64,000 nt of DNA, taken from NCBI RefSeq assembly GCF_029892095.1, contig NZ_JARZAE010000004.1, positions 7,688,001-7,752,000 of the forward strand, given 5' to 3'. This document shows positions 35,062 through 42,280 of this stretch, piece by piece; within the stretch, counting starts at the first letter, position 1, and each line of letters starts with the position of its first letter. The position numbers were made by a program, and so were the translations under genes. A model generated the notes under the pieces. The model did no database searches and was not told where the DNA came from. It worked only from the letters and a program-made list of their open reading frames with translations. Source of the stretch: Kitasatospora sp. MAP12-44 (GTDB lineage Bacteria; Actinomycetota; Actinomycetes; Streptomycetales; Streptomycetaceae).

Positions 35062-36189
35062 CTACTGCTCACCGTTCCCGTGGCGGGTGTTCAGGCAGAG
35101 TGCCCAGACGTCGGTGTAGGTGTTCGGGGAGGGCGACCCCCCGGCGTGGACGGTGGCCGTCCAGGAGGCAGGTGCGGGGGTACCGTCAGCGACCGGCGTG
35201 CCGGCGGAGTCGCTGGGGAAGCTGCCGGTGAGGTGGGTTCCGCCGGACCCGGCCTTGGTGAAGTCGGTCGTCGTCACCTTGCCGCCGCTGGCGGCGGCGC
35301 CCCCGCTGACCAGTTGCCACGCGTCGCGCCCGTTCCCATGGCGGCGGTCCCCGGCGGGGGAGGCGCAGTCGGCCGTGGCCGTCTGGAGCGTGCCGGCCGT
35401 GGTCGGGCCGCTCACCTCGCTGAAACGGACCTTCGTGGTGAGGTCCTCGGCCTTGACGTGGTCTCCGGTGCAGATCGCGTAGGCGTAGGTGGTGTTGCCG
35501 CTGTCGCGTCCGCCGCCGATGCCCCCGACGGCGGTCCAGGAGTCGGGGTTGGTCTCGCCGTCGGCTGCCGCCTTCTGGCCGAAGTCGTGGGCGGCGTCGT
35601 CGAAGGTGGGGAAGCTGGCGACCGGCTTGAGGCTTCCGACGCTGGCGGGGGTGGTGCGGGCACCCCCGCCGATCAGGACCGTGCCCTTGGGGCAGGTCGC
35701 CACGACGAGCTTCGCCGACAGCGAGGCGGAGGGGCCGGTGGCCTTGTTCATGACGACCTGGGTGTGCCTGATCTGGTGGCTGGAGAGGCAGATGGCGTAG
35801 GGCGTGGTGGAGAAGGCGAGACTGGAGTTGCTCCCGCTTCCGCCGAACGCCAGCCAGTGCGTGACGTCGTGTCCGACGACCCCGGGCGAGCCGGTGAGCT
35901 CGGTGACGCCGTCCGCGCTGGGCGCGATGCCCATCGCGTGGTTGCCGTTCCCCGACCGGTCGTCGCCGGTGGTCTGGTCGACCCCGCCGCCGGAGACGAG
36001 GCCGCGCGCGCAGTCCGCGTGGGACGAGACACCCGTGAAGGGGGTGGCGGGGCCCATGGTGGCTCCGGGGGACACGACGGTGACGGTCGCGGTGTCGGCG
36101 TACGCGAGCGACGGCACCGCCAGCACGACCAGGGAGCCCGGCACGAGCGCCCTGCCCAGGATGGCGGCGCGAAGGAACCTCTTCGTCAA
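35062..36189 (-). CDS. Secreted protein with three internal repeats (paralogue 1)
   Basis: 375 residues. An N-terminal signal peptide (to about residue 33, ...VLAVPSLAYA) precedes three modules of roughly 100 residues. Each has the pattern Cys-x-x-G-x-L-V/I-x-G-G-G/A, a middle Ser-Trp or His-Trp element (DVTHWLAFGG, PDSWTAVGG, PASWTATVH), and a closing Y/W-A-x-C (TPYAICL, YAYAICT, DVWALCL). Paired Cys per module suggest disulfides. It is about half identical to the next gene. Translation probably starts at TTG 36189 behind AAAGGCAG. Function is unknown. Confidence 0.75.
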   Translation of the reverse strand: MTKRFLRAAILGRALVPGSLVVLAVPSLAYADTATVTVVSPGATMGPATPFTGVSSHADCARGLVSGGGVDQTTGDDRSGNGNHAMGIAPSADGVTELTGSPGVVGHDVTHWLAFGGSGSNSSLAFSTTPYAICLSSHQIRHTQVVMNKATGPSASLSAKLVVATCPKGTVLIGGGARTTPASVGSLKPVASFPTFDDAAHDFGQKAAADGETNPDSWTAVGGIGGGRDSGNTTYAYAICTGDHVKAEDLTTKVRFSEVSGPTTAGTLQTATADCASPAGDRRHGNGRDAWQLVSGGAAASGGKVTTTDFTKAGSGGTHLTGSFPSDSAGTPVADGTPAPASWTATVHAGGSPSPNTYTDVWALCLNTRHGNGEQ

Positions 36190-36204
36190 CGACTTCTGCC
36201 TTTC

Positions 36205-36255
36205 TGATGGAGCGGTGGTAGCGGTGGTAGCGGTGGAGCAAGTGGTAGCGGCGGT
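36205..36255. repeat. 9-bp tandem repeat between the two secreted paralogues
   Basis: Several copies of the 9-mer GGTGGTAGC fill the 71-bp spacer between the paralogous secreted-protein genes. Confidence 0.8.
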
Positions 36256-36260
36256 GGGTC

Positions 36261-37367
36261 TCAGACGCCGTCGTCGGCGCAGAGCGCCCAGACGTCGGAG
36301 TGGGTGCTCGTCGACCCGGTACCGCCGGTGTGCGCGAAAGCCGTCCAGGACGCCGCCGTGGTGGTCCCGTTGCTGACGGGGTTGCCGCTGGAGTCGCTGG
36401 GGAAGCTCCCGTTGAGGTGGTCGCCGCCCGAGCCCGGTCCGGTGAAGTCGGTGGTGGTCACGTTGCCGCCGCTGACGGCGGCGCCCCCACTGACCAGCTT
36501 CCCGTCCCCGCTTCCACAACTGACGGTGGTGTTCTGGCCGGTGCTCCCGGTGCTCGGGCCGCTCGCCTCACCGAAGCGGACCTTCACGGTGACGCCGCTG
36601 ACGTTGATGCCGTTGCCGCTGCAGATCGCATAGGCGTAGGTCTCGTTACTGCTGTTGGTGCTGTTGTCCCAGCCCACGGCGGTCCAGGAGTCGGGGTTGG
36701 TCTCCCCGTCGGCCGCGGCCTTCTTGCCGAAGTCGTGGGCGGAGTTGTTGAAGGTCGGGAAGCTGGCGATCGCCTTGAAGTTGCCGGTGTTGCCCGGTGT
36801 GACGAGGGCGCCGCCGCCGAGCAGAGCGGTGTTGGCCGGGCAGGTCGCCGTCACGAGGCCCACCGTCGTCGCGGTGGTGGGCGCGTTGACCTTGTTCATG
36901 ACGACCTGGGTGTGGTTGATCAGGTTGCTGGTCAGGCACATCGCGTAAGGGGTGGTGGAGAACGAGGAGTTGATCTGGCCTCCGCTGCCGCCCTTCGCGA
37001 TCCAGTACGCCACGTCGGTGCCGACGACCCCGGTCGAGCCGGTGTACTCGGTGCTGCCGTCGGAACTGGGCTCGGTGCCCAGCACGTGGTTGCCGTTCAC
37101 CCCCGTGCCCGTCCCGATGGCCTGGTCGATCCCGCCGCCGGAGACGAGCCCGCTGGTGCACTGGGCGCCGGCCGAGACGGAGGAGTCGATGGCGGTGGGG
37201 CCGAGGGTGGCCCCGGGGGTCCGCACCGTGACGCTCACGGTGTTGGCGTACGCGGCGCCCGGCGCCGCCAGGACCAGGAGGGCGCCGATGGCCAGCGCCT
37301 TCCCTGCGGCGGCATGCCGTCGAGGCTCAACAGCCCTTGCCTGCTTCGTCGATGTGTGAAAACTCAT
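36261..37367 (-). CDS. Secreted protein with three internal repeats (paralogue 2)
   Basis: 368 residues. The signal peptide ends near AAPGAAYA. It has the same three-module architecture as paralogue 1, with nearly identical landmarks: CTSGLVSGGGIDQ, TPYAMCL and HTQVVMNK in module 1; CPANTALLGGGA, FPTFNNSAHDFGKKAAADGETNPDSWTAVG and YAYAICS in module 2; LVSGGAAVSGGNVTTTDF, SFPSDSSG, ASWTAF and DVWALC in module 3. It is rich in Ser, Thr, Gly and Asn and exported, so it is probably a surface or extracellular protein. Upstream of paralogue 1 in the same direction, so the two are probably co-transcribed. Confidence 0.78.
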   Translation of the reverse strand: MSFHTSTKQARAVEPRRHAAAGKALAIGALLVLAAPGAAYANTVSVTVRTPGATLGPTAIDSSVSAGAQCTSGLVSGGGIDQAIGTGTGVNGNHVLGTEPSSDGSTEYTGSTGVVGTDVAYWIAKGGSGGQINSSFSTTPYAMCLTSNLINHTQVVMNKVNAPTTATTVGLVTATCPANTALLGGGALVTPGNTGNFKAIASFPTFNNSAHDFGKKAAADGETNPDSWTAVGWDNSTNSSNETYAYAICSGNGINVSGVTVKVRFGEASGPSTGSTGQNTTVSCGSGDGKLVSGGAAVSGGNVTTTDFTGPGSGGDHLNGSFPSDSSGNPVSNGTTTAASWTAFAHTGGTGSTSTHSDVWALCADDGV

Positions 37368-37498
37368 TCCGCATCCTCCGTATCGGGCTGATCGAGGTCG
37401 GACCCGATTGAACTCCCGGCCCGGGCACGCGGACTACTGGTGCGCGGCATAGTGCGAAGTGCCCGTGACTGGGCGATCGAACAGTGGAGCGGAGACTG

Positions 37499-37516
37499 GA
37501 TCACTGATCAGTGATC
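37499..37516. promoter_or_regulatory. 18-bp perfect palindrome upstream of the MFS promoter
   Basis: GATCACTGA-TCAGTGATC has arms that match perfectly without a spacer. It ends 12 bp upstream of the -35 of promoter copy C, a position suited to an activator or a second operator. Confidence 0.5.
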
Positions 37517-37528
37517 ACTGTCACGCAT

Positions 37529-37572
37529 CTGGTGTTCTGGCGGCAGGTCACTAACATGAGGTCAACTCATTT
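37529..37572 (+). promoter_or_regulatory. Shared promoter/operator element, copy C (MFS transporter)
   Basis: -35 is CTGGTG (37529-37534), the spacer is 17 nt and -10 is TAACAT (37552-37557). The palindrome ACATGAG-GTCAA-CTCATTT spans 37554-37572. Spacing and the TAACATGAG core match copies A and B exactly, while other bases diverge, so selection on this core is likely. Confidence 0.72.
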
Positions 37573-37653
37573 TCCGCGTAGGGGGCCCTGTGGGATTCAG
37601 CTTTTTGTGCGGAGTTACGTCTCGATGGCCACACGTGGACGAGCGCGGCTGAG

Positions 37654-38934
37654 GTGAGGGATCCTCAGGTTGTCGTCGACTCGGGTGGCCGGGAGGGTCG
37701 GCCGCCCGCTGCGCTGGCCGAGCCGCAGAGCAGGGTCAGTGGCTGGTGGACCGGTGCGCTCAGTGTGGCGAACCTCGGCGTCTTCCTGGGCTTCTTCACG
37801 CCGATCCAGATCCTGCTGCCTCTGCAGCTCGAACGCCTGGACGCCGCGCACAAGGCCGGCCTGCTCTCCTGGGTGACGGGCGTCGGAGCCCTGGTCGCCA
37901 TGCTGGTCAACCCGTTGGCCGGGGCGCTCTCGGACCGCACCACCTCGCGGTTCGGGCGCCGCCGTCCGTGGATCCTGGCCGGCGCGCTGCTCGGCGCCGG
38001 CGGGCTGCTGCTCACAGCCGACCAGCACGGGCTGCTCGGCATCATGGCCGGATGGGTGGTCGCGCAGGCGGGACTGAACGTCATGCTGGCCGGCGTCACC
38101 GCGCCGGTGGCCGACCAGGTGCCGATCGGGCAGCGGGCCGTCGTCTCCGGCTGGACCGGGATCAGCCAGTCGCTGGGGCTGGTGGTCGGCGCCCTGCTGG
38201 TGACGGTGCTGGTCGGCGGCATCCTGGCCGGCTACGCGGTGACCGCGGCCATGACGGTGGCCCTGGCGCTGCCGTTCGTCCTCTGCTTCCGCGACCCCGT
38301 GCTGCCCCGCGAACTGCGGGCGCCTCTCAACCTCCGTACTCTGGTGGCCGGTTACTGGGTCAGCCCGCGCCGGTACCCCGACTTCGGCTGGGCCTGGCTG
38401 ACCAGGTTCCTGATCAATCTCGGCAACGCGATCGGCACCCTCTACCTGCTCTACTACCTCACCGACGCCGTGCACTACCGCTCACCCGACACCGGCGTGC
38501 TGATCCTCACCGCGGTCTACACTCTCGCCGCGCTGGCCACCGCCATCCCGTCCGGCATGGTCTCCGACCGCACCGGCCGCCGCCGCGCCCTGGTCGTCGT
38601 CTCCTGCGTGGTGATGGCCGCCGCCGCCCTGCTGCTGGCCCTGGTCCACAGCTGGCCGGCCACCATCCTGGCCGCCGCCGTCCTCGGTGCGGGCTACGGC
38701 GTCTACCTCGCCGTCGATCAGGCCCTGGTCACCCAGGTCCTGCCCGCCGCCGCCGACCGCGCCAAGGACCTGGGCGTCATCAACATCGCCAACTCCGGGC
38801 CCCAGGTGCTCGCCCCCGCGCTCGCTGCTCCGATCGTCGCCGACCTCGGCGGCTACTTCGGCCTCTACCTGGCCACCGCCCTGGTCACGCTCCTCGCCGC
38901 CGTCCTGGTCCACCGCATCCGCGGCGTCGCCTGA
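37654..38934 (+). CDS. MFS sugar transporter (GPH/SLC45-like)
   Basis: 426 residues with twelve predicted helices. The loop 2-3 signature is NPLAGALSDRTTSRFGRRRPWILAG, repeated in the second half as IPSGMVSDRTGRRRALVVV. The SDRTxSRxGRRRP form is typical of glycoside and disaccharide symporters. GTG 37654 is chosen from the length of the cytosolic N-terminus; the ribosome site is weak. The shared promoter with the GH1 glucosidase 5.5 kb away suggests uptake of a beta-glucoside such as cellobiose. Confidence 0.83.
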   Translation: MRDPQVVVDSGGREGRPPAALAEPQSRVSGWWTGALSVANLGVFLGFFTPIQILLPLQLERLDAAHKAGLLSWVTGVGALVAMLVNPLAGALSDRTTSRFGRRRPWILAGALLGAGGLLLTADQHGLLGIMAGWVVAQAGLNVMLAGVTAPVADQVPIGQRAVVSGWTGISQSLGLVVGALLVTVLVGGILAGYAVTAAMTVALALPFVLCFRDPVLPRELRAPLNLRTLVAGYWVSPRRYPDFGWAWLTRFLINLGNAIGTLYLLYYLTDAVHYRSPDTGVLILTAVYTLAALATAIPSGMVSDRTGRRRALVVVSCVVMAAAALLLALVHSWPATILAAAVLGAGYGVYLAVDQALVTQVLPAAADRAKDLGVINIANSGPQVLAPALAAPIVADLGGYFGLYLATALVTLLAAVLVHRIRGVA

Positions 38935-39096
38935 CCGGGCGTCGCCTGACCGCATCCCGCACGCACCCCGACGGCCGTCCGTCGCGTGGCCGGAACAGCT
39001 GCCCGGGGTGCGGCGCGGCTCCAGTTCGGGGCGCTACCTCATCCGGCCGAGCGATGAGGTGGCGTGATGCGTCCTCAGGTCGCGGGATCCGTCGCC

Positions 39097-39111
39097 ATGA
39101 CTGACAGTCAA
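39097..39111. promoter_or_regulatory. Palindrome TGACTG-A-CAGTCA upstream of the sortase substrate
   Basis: A 13-bp inverted repeat lies 75 bp before the sortase-substrate start. The 15-mer around it agrees at 13 positions with the palindrome before the aldo/keto reductase gene (48553-48567), so one regulator may read both. Confidence 0.45.
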
Positions 39112-39185
39112 ACAAGAGCCACGGCGAGTAGTGGAGTCGGCAATCCGCCGACCATCGCGCAGTGGTCCTGGAAGGACTCCAAGTC

Positions 39186-39779
39186 ATGCGTTCAACTCGC
39201 ACTCTCGTGGTCGGAGCGGCTGTCGCCGCCTCTCTCGTCCTGGCGGCCCCCGCCTCCGCCTTCGCGGCGGACGCCGGCAAGCCCGAGGCGAAGGCCAGCT
39301 CCGCACCCGAGAAGGGCGGCGACCGGCACGACGACGGGCGGGAGCAGCCGAAGGGTGGCGTGCACGCGGGTGGCGGTGCTGTTGCGCTGTCCGGTGTGGC
39401 CGATGACCGGGGTGGGGACAAGGGTCGCGCTGACGACCCGAAGAGCCACGACGACCCGAAGAGCCACGATGACCCGAAGGCTCACGAGGCGCCGAAGGGT
39501 GGCGTGCACGCGGGCGGCGGTGCTCTTGCGCTGTCCGGTGTGGCCGACGACCGGGGCGCGGACAAGGGTCGCGCTGACGACCCGAAGAGTCACGACGACC
39601 CGAAGAGCCACGATGACCCGAAGAGCCACGAGGCCCCGAAGGGTGGCGTGCACGCCGGCGGCGGCTTCCTCGCGCTCTCCGGCTCCGACCTGCTCGGCGG
39701 CACCGCGCTGCTCCTCGGCGGCGTCGGCGTGACCGCGTTTGCCCTGCGTCGCCGCCCGGCTGACCGCCGCGCGATCTGA
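39186..39779 (+). CDS. Repeat-containing surface protein, probable sortase substrate
   Basis: 197 residues. A signal peptide (MRSTRTLVVGAAVAASLVLAAPASAFA) is followed by a charged repeat region. A 48-residue unit (KGGVHAGGG..ALSGVADDRG.DKGRADDPKSHDD...) occurs twice and begins a third time, after which comes a hydrophobic helix (LLGGTALLLGGVGVTAFA) and RRRPADRR. No LPxTG is present, but LALSG (162-166), directly before the helix, resembles the LAxTG sorting motif. The same motif recurs at 66-70 (VALSG) and 114-118 (LALSG). The class F sortase gene follows, so this is its likely substrate. GGAAGGA precedes the ATG. Confidence 0.78.
   Translation: MRSTRTLVVGAAVAASLVLAAPASAFAADAGKPEAKASSAPEKGGDRHDDGREQPKGGVHAGGGAVALSGVADDRGGDKGRADDPKSHDDPKSHDDPKAHEAPKGGVHAGGGALALSGVADDRGADKGRADDPKSHDDPKSHDDPKSHEAPKGGVHAGGGFLALSGSDLLGGTALLLGGVGVTAFALRRRPADRRAI
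39350..39670 (+). repeat. 144-bp coding repeat (two full copies and a partial third)
   Basis: Tandem units begin near AAGGGTGGCGTGCACG at about 39350, 39497 and 39641. Shorter 18-bp GACGACCCGAAGAGCCAC-type sub-repeats encode DDPKSH inside each unit. Confidence 0.85.
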
Positions 39780-39799
39780 GTCGACTGCGGACGAGGATC

Positions 39800-39835
39800 C
39801 GGTGCGGCCACCGCTCTCCGACGGTGGCCGCACCG
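39800..39835. terminator. Hairpin between substrate and sortase genes
   Basis: A perfect 14-bp stem (CGGTGCGGCCACCG and its complement) with an 8-nt loop lies 21 bp after the substrate stop and 52 bp before the sortase ATG. It may end most transcripts, keeping sortase levels below substrate levels. Confidence 0.72.
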
Positions 39836-39886
39836 GCGTCCCCAGGCCGACAGGTGACGTCCGATCAACACGGAAGGCAGCACCGA

Positions 39887-40615
39887 ATGAAGTCCCGTCC
39901 CGAGGCGTCCGGGCCCGGCGCCGACCCGTCACCGTCACCTTCACCGAAGGCGGCCCGTCCCGATCGCCGATGGTTCCTGCTGCCGGGAGTCACCATGGTG
40001 GGCGTCAGCCTGCTGATGATCTCCGGCGCCCTGACCGGTTCGCCGGCCGCGGCCCCGCTGCCCCCGGCGCCGGCCGCTGCCGGCACGGTCGCCGGCACCG
40101 CCGCGCCCGCCCCCGAGTCCTCGGCCCAGCCCGTGACGGCGCTCGGTTTCTCGCCCCCGACCCGACTGAGCATCCCCAGGATCGGCGTCGACGCGCCCTT
40201 CACCAACCTCGACCTGGACGGTTCGGGAGCTCTCAACGCTCCGCCCGTGGACAACAAGAACCTGGTCGGCTGGTACCAGGGCGGAGCCTCGCCGGGAGAG
40301 GCCGGCGCCGCCATCGTCGTCGGCCATGTCGACACCAGGACCGGGCCCGCGGTCTTCCTGATGCTCAGGACGCTCAAGCCGGGGGACACGGTCGACGTCA
40401 CCCGGGCGGACGGCGTGACGGCGAAGTTCTCCGTCGACTCCGTCCAGGCCTTCGCCAAGGACCACTTCCCCGACCAGCAGGTGTACGGCGACACCACGGA
40501 CGCCCAGCTGCGCCTGATCACCTGCGGTGGTACCTATGACAAGGCCAAGAAGGACTACCTCGACAATGTCGTCGTCTTCGCCCACCTCACCTCCTCCGCA
40601 GGTCCGGAGCAGTAG
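39887..40615 (+). CDS. Class F sortase
   Basis: 242 residues. An N-terminal charged segment and one helix (about 29-50) anchor it in the membrane. After a Pro/Ala linker comes the sortase beta-barrel: SIPRIGVDAPF, VVGHVDT with catalytic His147, and LRLITCGG with catalytic Cys213, followed by YLDNVVVFA. This is the usual class F layout of actinobacteria. It cleaves a sorting motif and attaches proteins to peptidoglycan. The upstream gene is the probable substrate. I chose ATG 39887 from GGAAGG 9 nt upstream. Confidence 0.87.
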   Translation: MKSRPEASGPGADPSPSPSPKAARPDRRWFLLPGVTMVGVSLLMISGALTGSPAAAPLPPAPAAAGTVAGTAAPAPESSAQPVTALGFSPPTRLSIPRIGVDAPFTNLDLDGSGALNAPPVDNKNLVGWYQGGASPGEAGAAIVVGHVDTRTGPAVFLMLRTLKPGDTVDVTRADGVTAKFSVDSVQAFAKDHFPDQQVYGDTTDAQLRLITCGGTYDKAKKDYLDNVVVFAHLTSSAGPEQ

Positions 40616-40626
40616 GAACCTGACTG

Positions 40627-40655
40627 TTGACTCTTGTTGGAAACAGTTTAATAAT
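40627..40655 (+). promoter_or_regulatory. Strong orphan promoter pointing into the ArsR gene
   Basis: TTGACT (40627-40632), a 17-nt spacer and AATAAT (40650-40655) form one of the best housekeeping-type promoters in the window. It faces right, where the only annotated gene (ArsR) lies on the opposite strand, so the product would be antisense to arsR. Confidence 0.5.
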
Positions 40656-40724
40656 GTTGCAACTGGTTCGCGTGGACTGGCTGAGGGTCCGGTCTGCGCG
40701 AACCGGCGCCATTGCCCGCCGGGG

Positions 40725-41081
40725 TCAGTCGTGCGGCGGCAGGTGGCGCAGTTGGTGGTCGGCGACGTTCAGCGCCTCGTCCACCAGTCGCCGCAGGTGT
40801 CCGTGCCGTAGCGCGTAGACCACCCGGCGGCCCTCCTTGCGCGTGGTCACCAGGCCCGCCAGCCGCAGTCGCGCCAGGTGCTGGCTGGCCGACGGGCGGG
40901 CCACCCCGGAGGCCTCGGTCAGCGTGGTGACGTCCGCTTCGCCCTCGGCCAGCCGGCGCAGCAGGGTCAGCCGGGTGCGGTCGGCGAGCAGTCCGAGGAT
41001 CTCGGCCGCCATCGCCAGACGTTCGCCGTCGGGTCGCTCCTGCGAGCTCTGTGCACCTGATAGGTGCATGCGTGCACTCAT
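40725..41081 (-). CDS. ArsR/SmtB family metalloregulator
   Basis: About 118 residues. The winged helix reads LADRTRLTLLRRLAEGEADVTTLTEASGVARPSASQHLARLRLAGLVTTRKEGRRVVYALRHGHLRRLVDEAL. His residues near both ends (HLSG; VADHQLRHLPPHD) could form a zinc or nickel sensing site, as in SmtB/NmtR/CzrA. It diverges from a cation-efflux transporter and probably represses it until metal accumulates. ATG 41081 lies 7 nt after a CATTAT -10 with TGGACA 18 nt further up, which suggests a leaderless transcript; a GTG at 41087 is also in frame. Confidence 0.83.
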   Translation of the reverse strand: MSARMHLSGAQSSQERPDGERLAMAAEILGLLADRTRLTLLRRLAEGEADVTTLTEASGVARPSASQHLARLRLAGLVTTRKEGRRVVYALRHGHLRRLVDEALNVADHQLRHLPPHD

Positions 41082-41100
41082 ACGCACATAATGGGGGAGT
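41055..41100. promoter_or_regulatory. Operator/promoter region of the ArsR-CDF pair
   Basis: The AT-richer stretch contains interleaved inverted repeats (TGCGTG...CGCACA; GGTGCA...TGCACC-like arms) overlapping the ArsR start and the CATTAT -10, consistent with self-repression. Confidence 0.45.
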
Positions 41101-41161
41101 GAGCGGCCGGATGTCCATCCGGTCCTCCTTGTCGACCCCGGATTCGGAGGCGTGAGCTGCC

Positions 41162-42280
41162 GTGAGCGACCACACCAGCACCCACCAGCCGCATGGCCAC
41201 CAGCACGAGCAGGGCCACGGCCACCAGCACGAGCACGGCCATGGCCACGAGCACGGCCACCAGCACGACCATCCGAGCCGCCGAGCGCAGTGGAGGCACC
41301 GGCTGGCGCACCTGCTCAAGCCGCACAGTCACGAGGCGGCGGACAAAGTGGACCCGGAGCTGGAGGCCTCCGCCGAGGGCATCCGCACGCTGTGGATCTC
41401 GCTCGGCGCACTGACCCTGACCGCCGCACTGCAGGCCGTCGTCGTGGTGCTGTCCGGCTCGGTCTCGCTGCTCGGCGACACCGTCCACAACGCCGCCGAC
41501 GCGCTGACCGCGCTGCCGCTGGGGGTCGCCTTCCTGCTCGGTCGGCGGGCCGCCACCCGCCGCTTCACCTACGGCTTCGGTCGCGCCGAGGACCTGGCCG
41601 GCGTCGTCATCGTGCTCACCATCGCCGCCTCCTCCGCACTGGCAGGCTGGATCGCCGTCGATCGGCTGCTCAACCCGCGCTCGCTCGCCTACCTGCCCGC
41701 TGTCGCCGCCGCCGCCTTCATCGGCTTCCTGGGCAACGAGGCGGTGGCCCGCTACCGCATCCGCACCGGCCGTCGGATCGGCTCGGCCGCGCTGGTCGCC
41801 GACGGCCTGCACGCCCGCACCGACGGCTTCACCTCGCTCGCGGTGCTGCTGGGCGCCGGTGGCGCGGCGCTGGGCTGGCGGCTCGCCGACCCGATCGTCG
41901 GCCTGCTGATCACCGTCGCCATCCTGCTCGTCCTCAAGGACGCGGTGCGCGAGGTCTTCCGGCGGCTGATGGACGCCGTCGACCCCGAGCTGGTGGACGC
42001 CGCCGAGCACGCGCTGCGCGCAGTGGAGGGCGTGGCCGGGGTCGGCGAGCTGCGACTGCGCTGGATCGGCCACCGGCTGCGGGCCGAGGTCGCCATCGTG
42101 GTCGACGGCGACCTCAGTGTCCGCGCGGCCCACAGCGTCGCGGTCGCCGCCGAACACGCCCTGCTGCACGCCGTCCCCCGGCTGACGGCGGCCCTGGTCC
42201 ACGCCGACCCGGCCGCCCGTCAGGGCGAGGCCGACCCGCACGCCCCGCTGGCCCACCACCACCACCACGCCTATGCGTGA
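41162..42280 (+). CDS. Cation diffusion facilitator (CDF) metal exporter, His-rich
   Basis: 372 residues. Residues 4-38 form an extreme His-rich tail (HGHQHEQGHGHQHEHGHGHEHGHQH) and the C-terminus ends AHHHHHHAYA, both likely metal-collecting. Six helices follow the CDF pattern with transport-site residues in GDTVHNAADALTALP (HxxxD) and DGLHARTDGF (HxxxD). This indicates zinc or a similar divalent metal exchanged for protons. The C-terminal cytosolic domain (ELVDAAEHALRAVEGVAGV) is ferredoxin-like. GTG start with GGAGG 11 nt upstream. The divergent ArsR gene is its likely repressor. Its stop codon directly abuts that of the next, convergent gene. Confidence 0.9.
   Translation: MSDHTSTHQPHGHQHEQGHGHQHEHGHGHEHGHQHDHPSRRAQWRHRLAHLLKPHSHEAADKVDPELEASAEGIRTLWISLGALTLTAALQAVVVVLSGSVSLLGDTVHNAADALTALPLGVAFLLGRRAATRRFTYGFGRAEDLAGVVIVLTIAASSALAGWIAVDRLLNPRSLAYLPAVAAAAFIGFLGNEAVARYRIRTGRRIGSAALVADGLHARTDGFTSLAVLLGAGGAALGWRLADPIVGLLITVAILLVLKDAVREVFRRLMDAVDPELVDAAEHALRAVEGVAGVGELRLRWIGHRLRAEVAIVVDGDLSVRAAHSVAVAAEHALLHAVPRLTAALVHADPAARQGEADPHAPLAHHHHHAYA

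Noticed and set aside
39350..39670. Regular repeats considered as a CRISPR array
   Set aside because: Units are contiguous coding repeats without spacers of unique sequence and encode a continuous protein.
41005..41115. Short ORF MDIRPLTPPLCAYECTH... with GGAGG upstream on the minus strand
   Set aside because: It overlaps the ArsR gene out of frame and soon becomes Arg/Gly-rich; kept only as a possible leader peptide.
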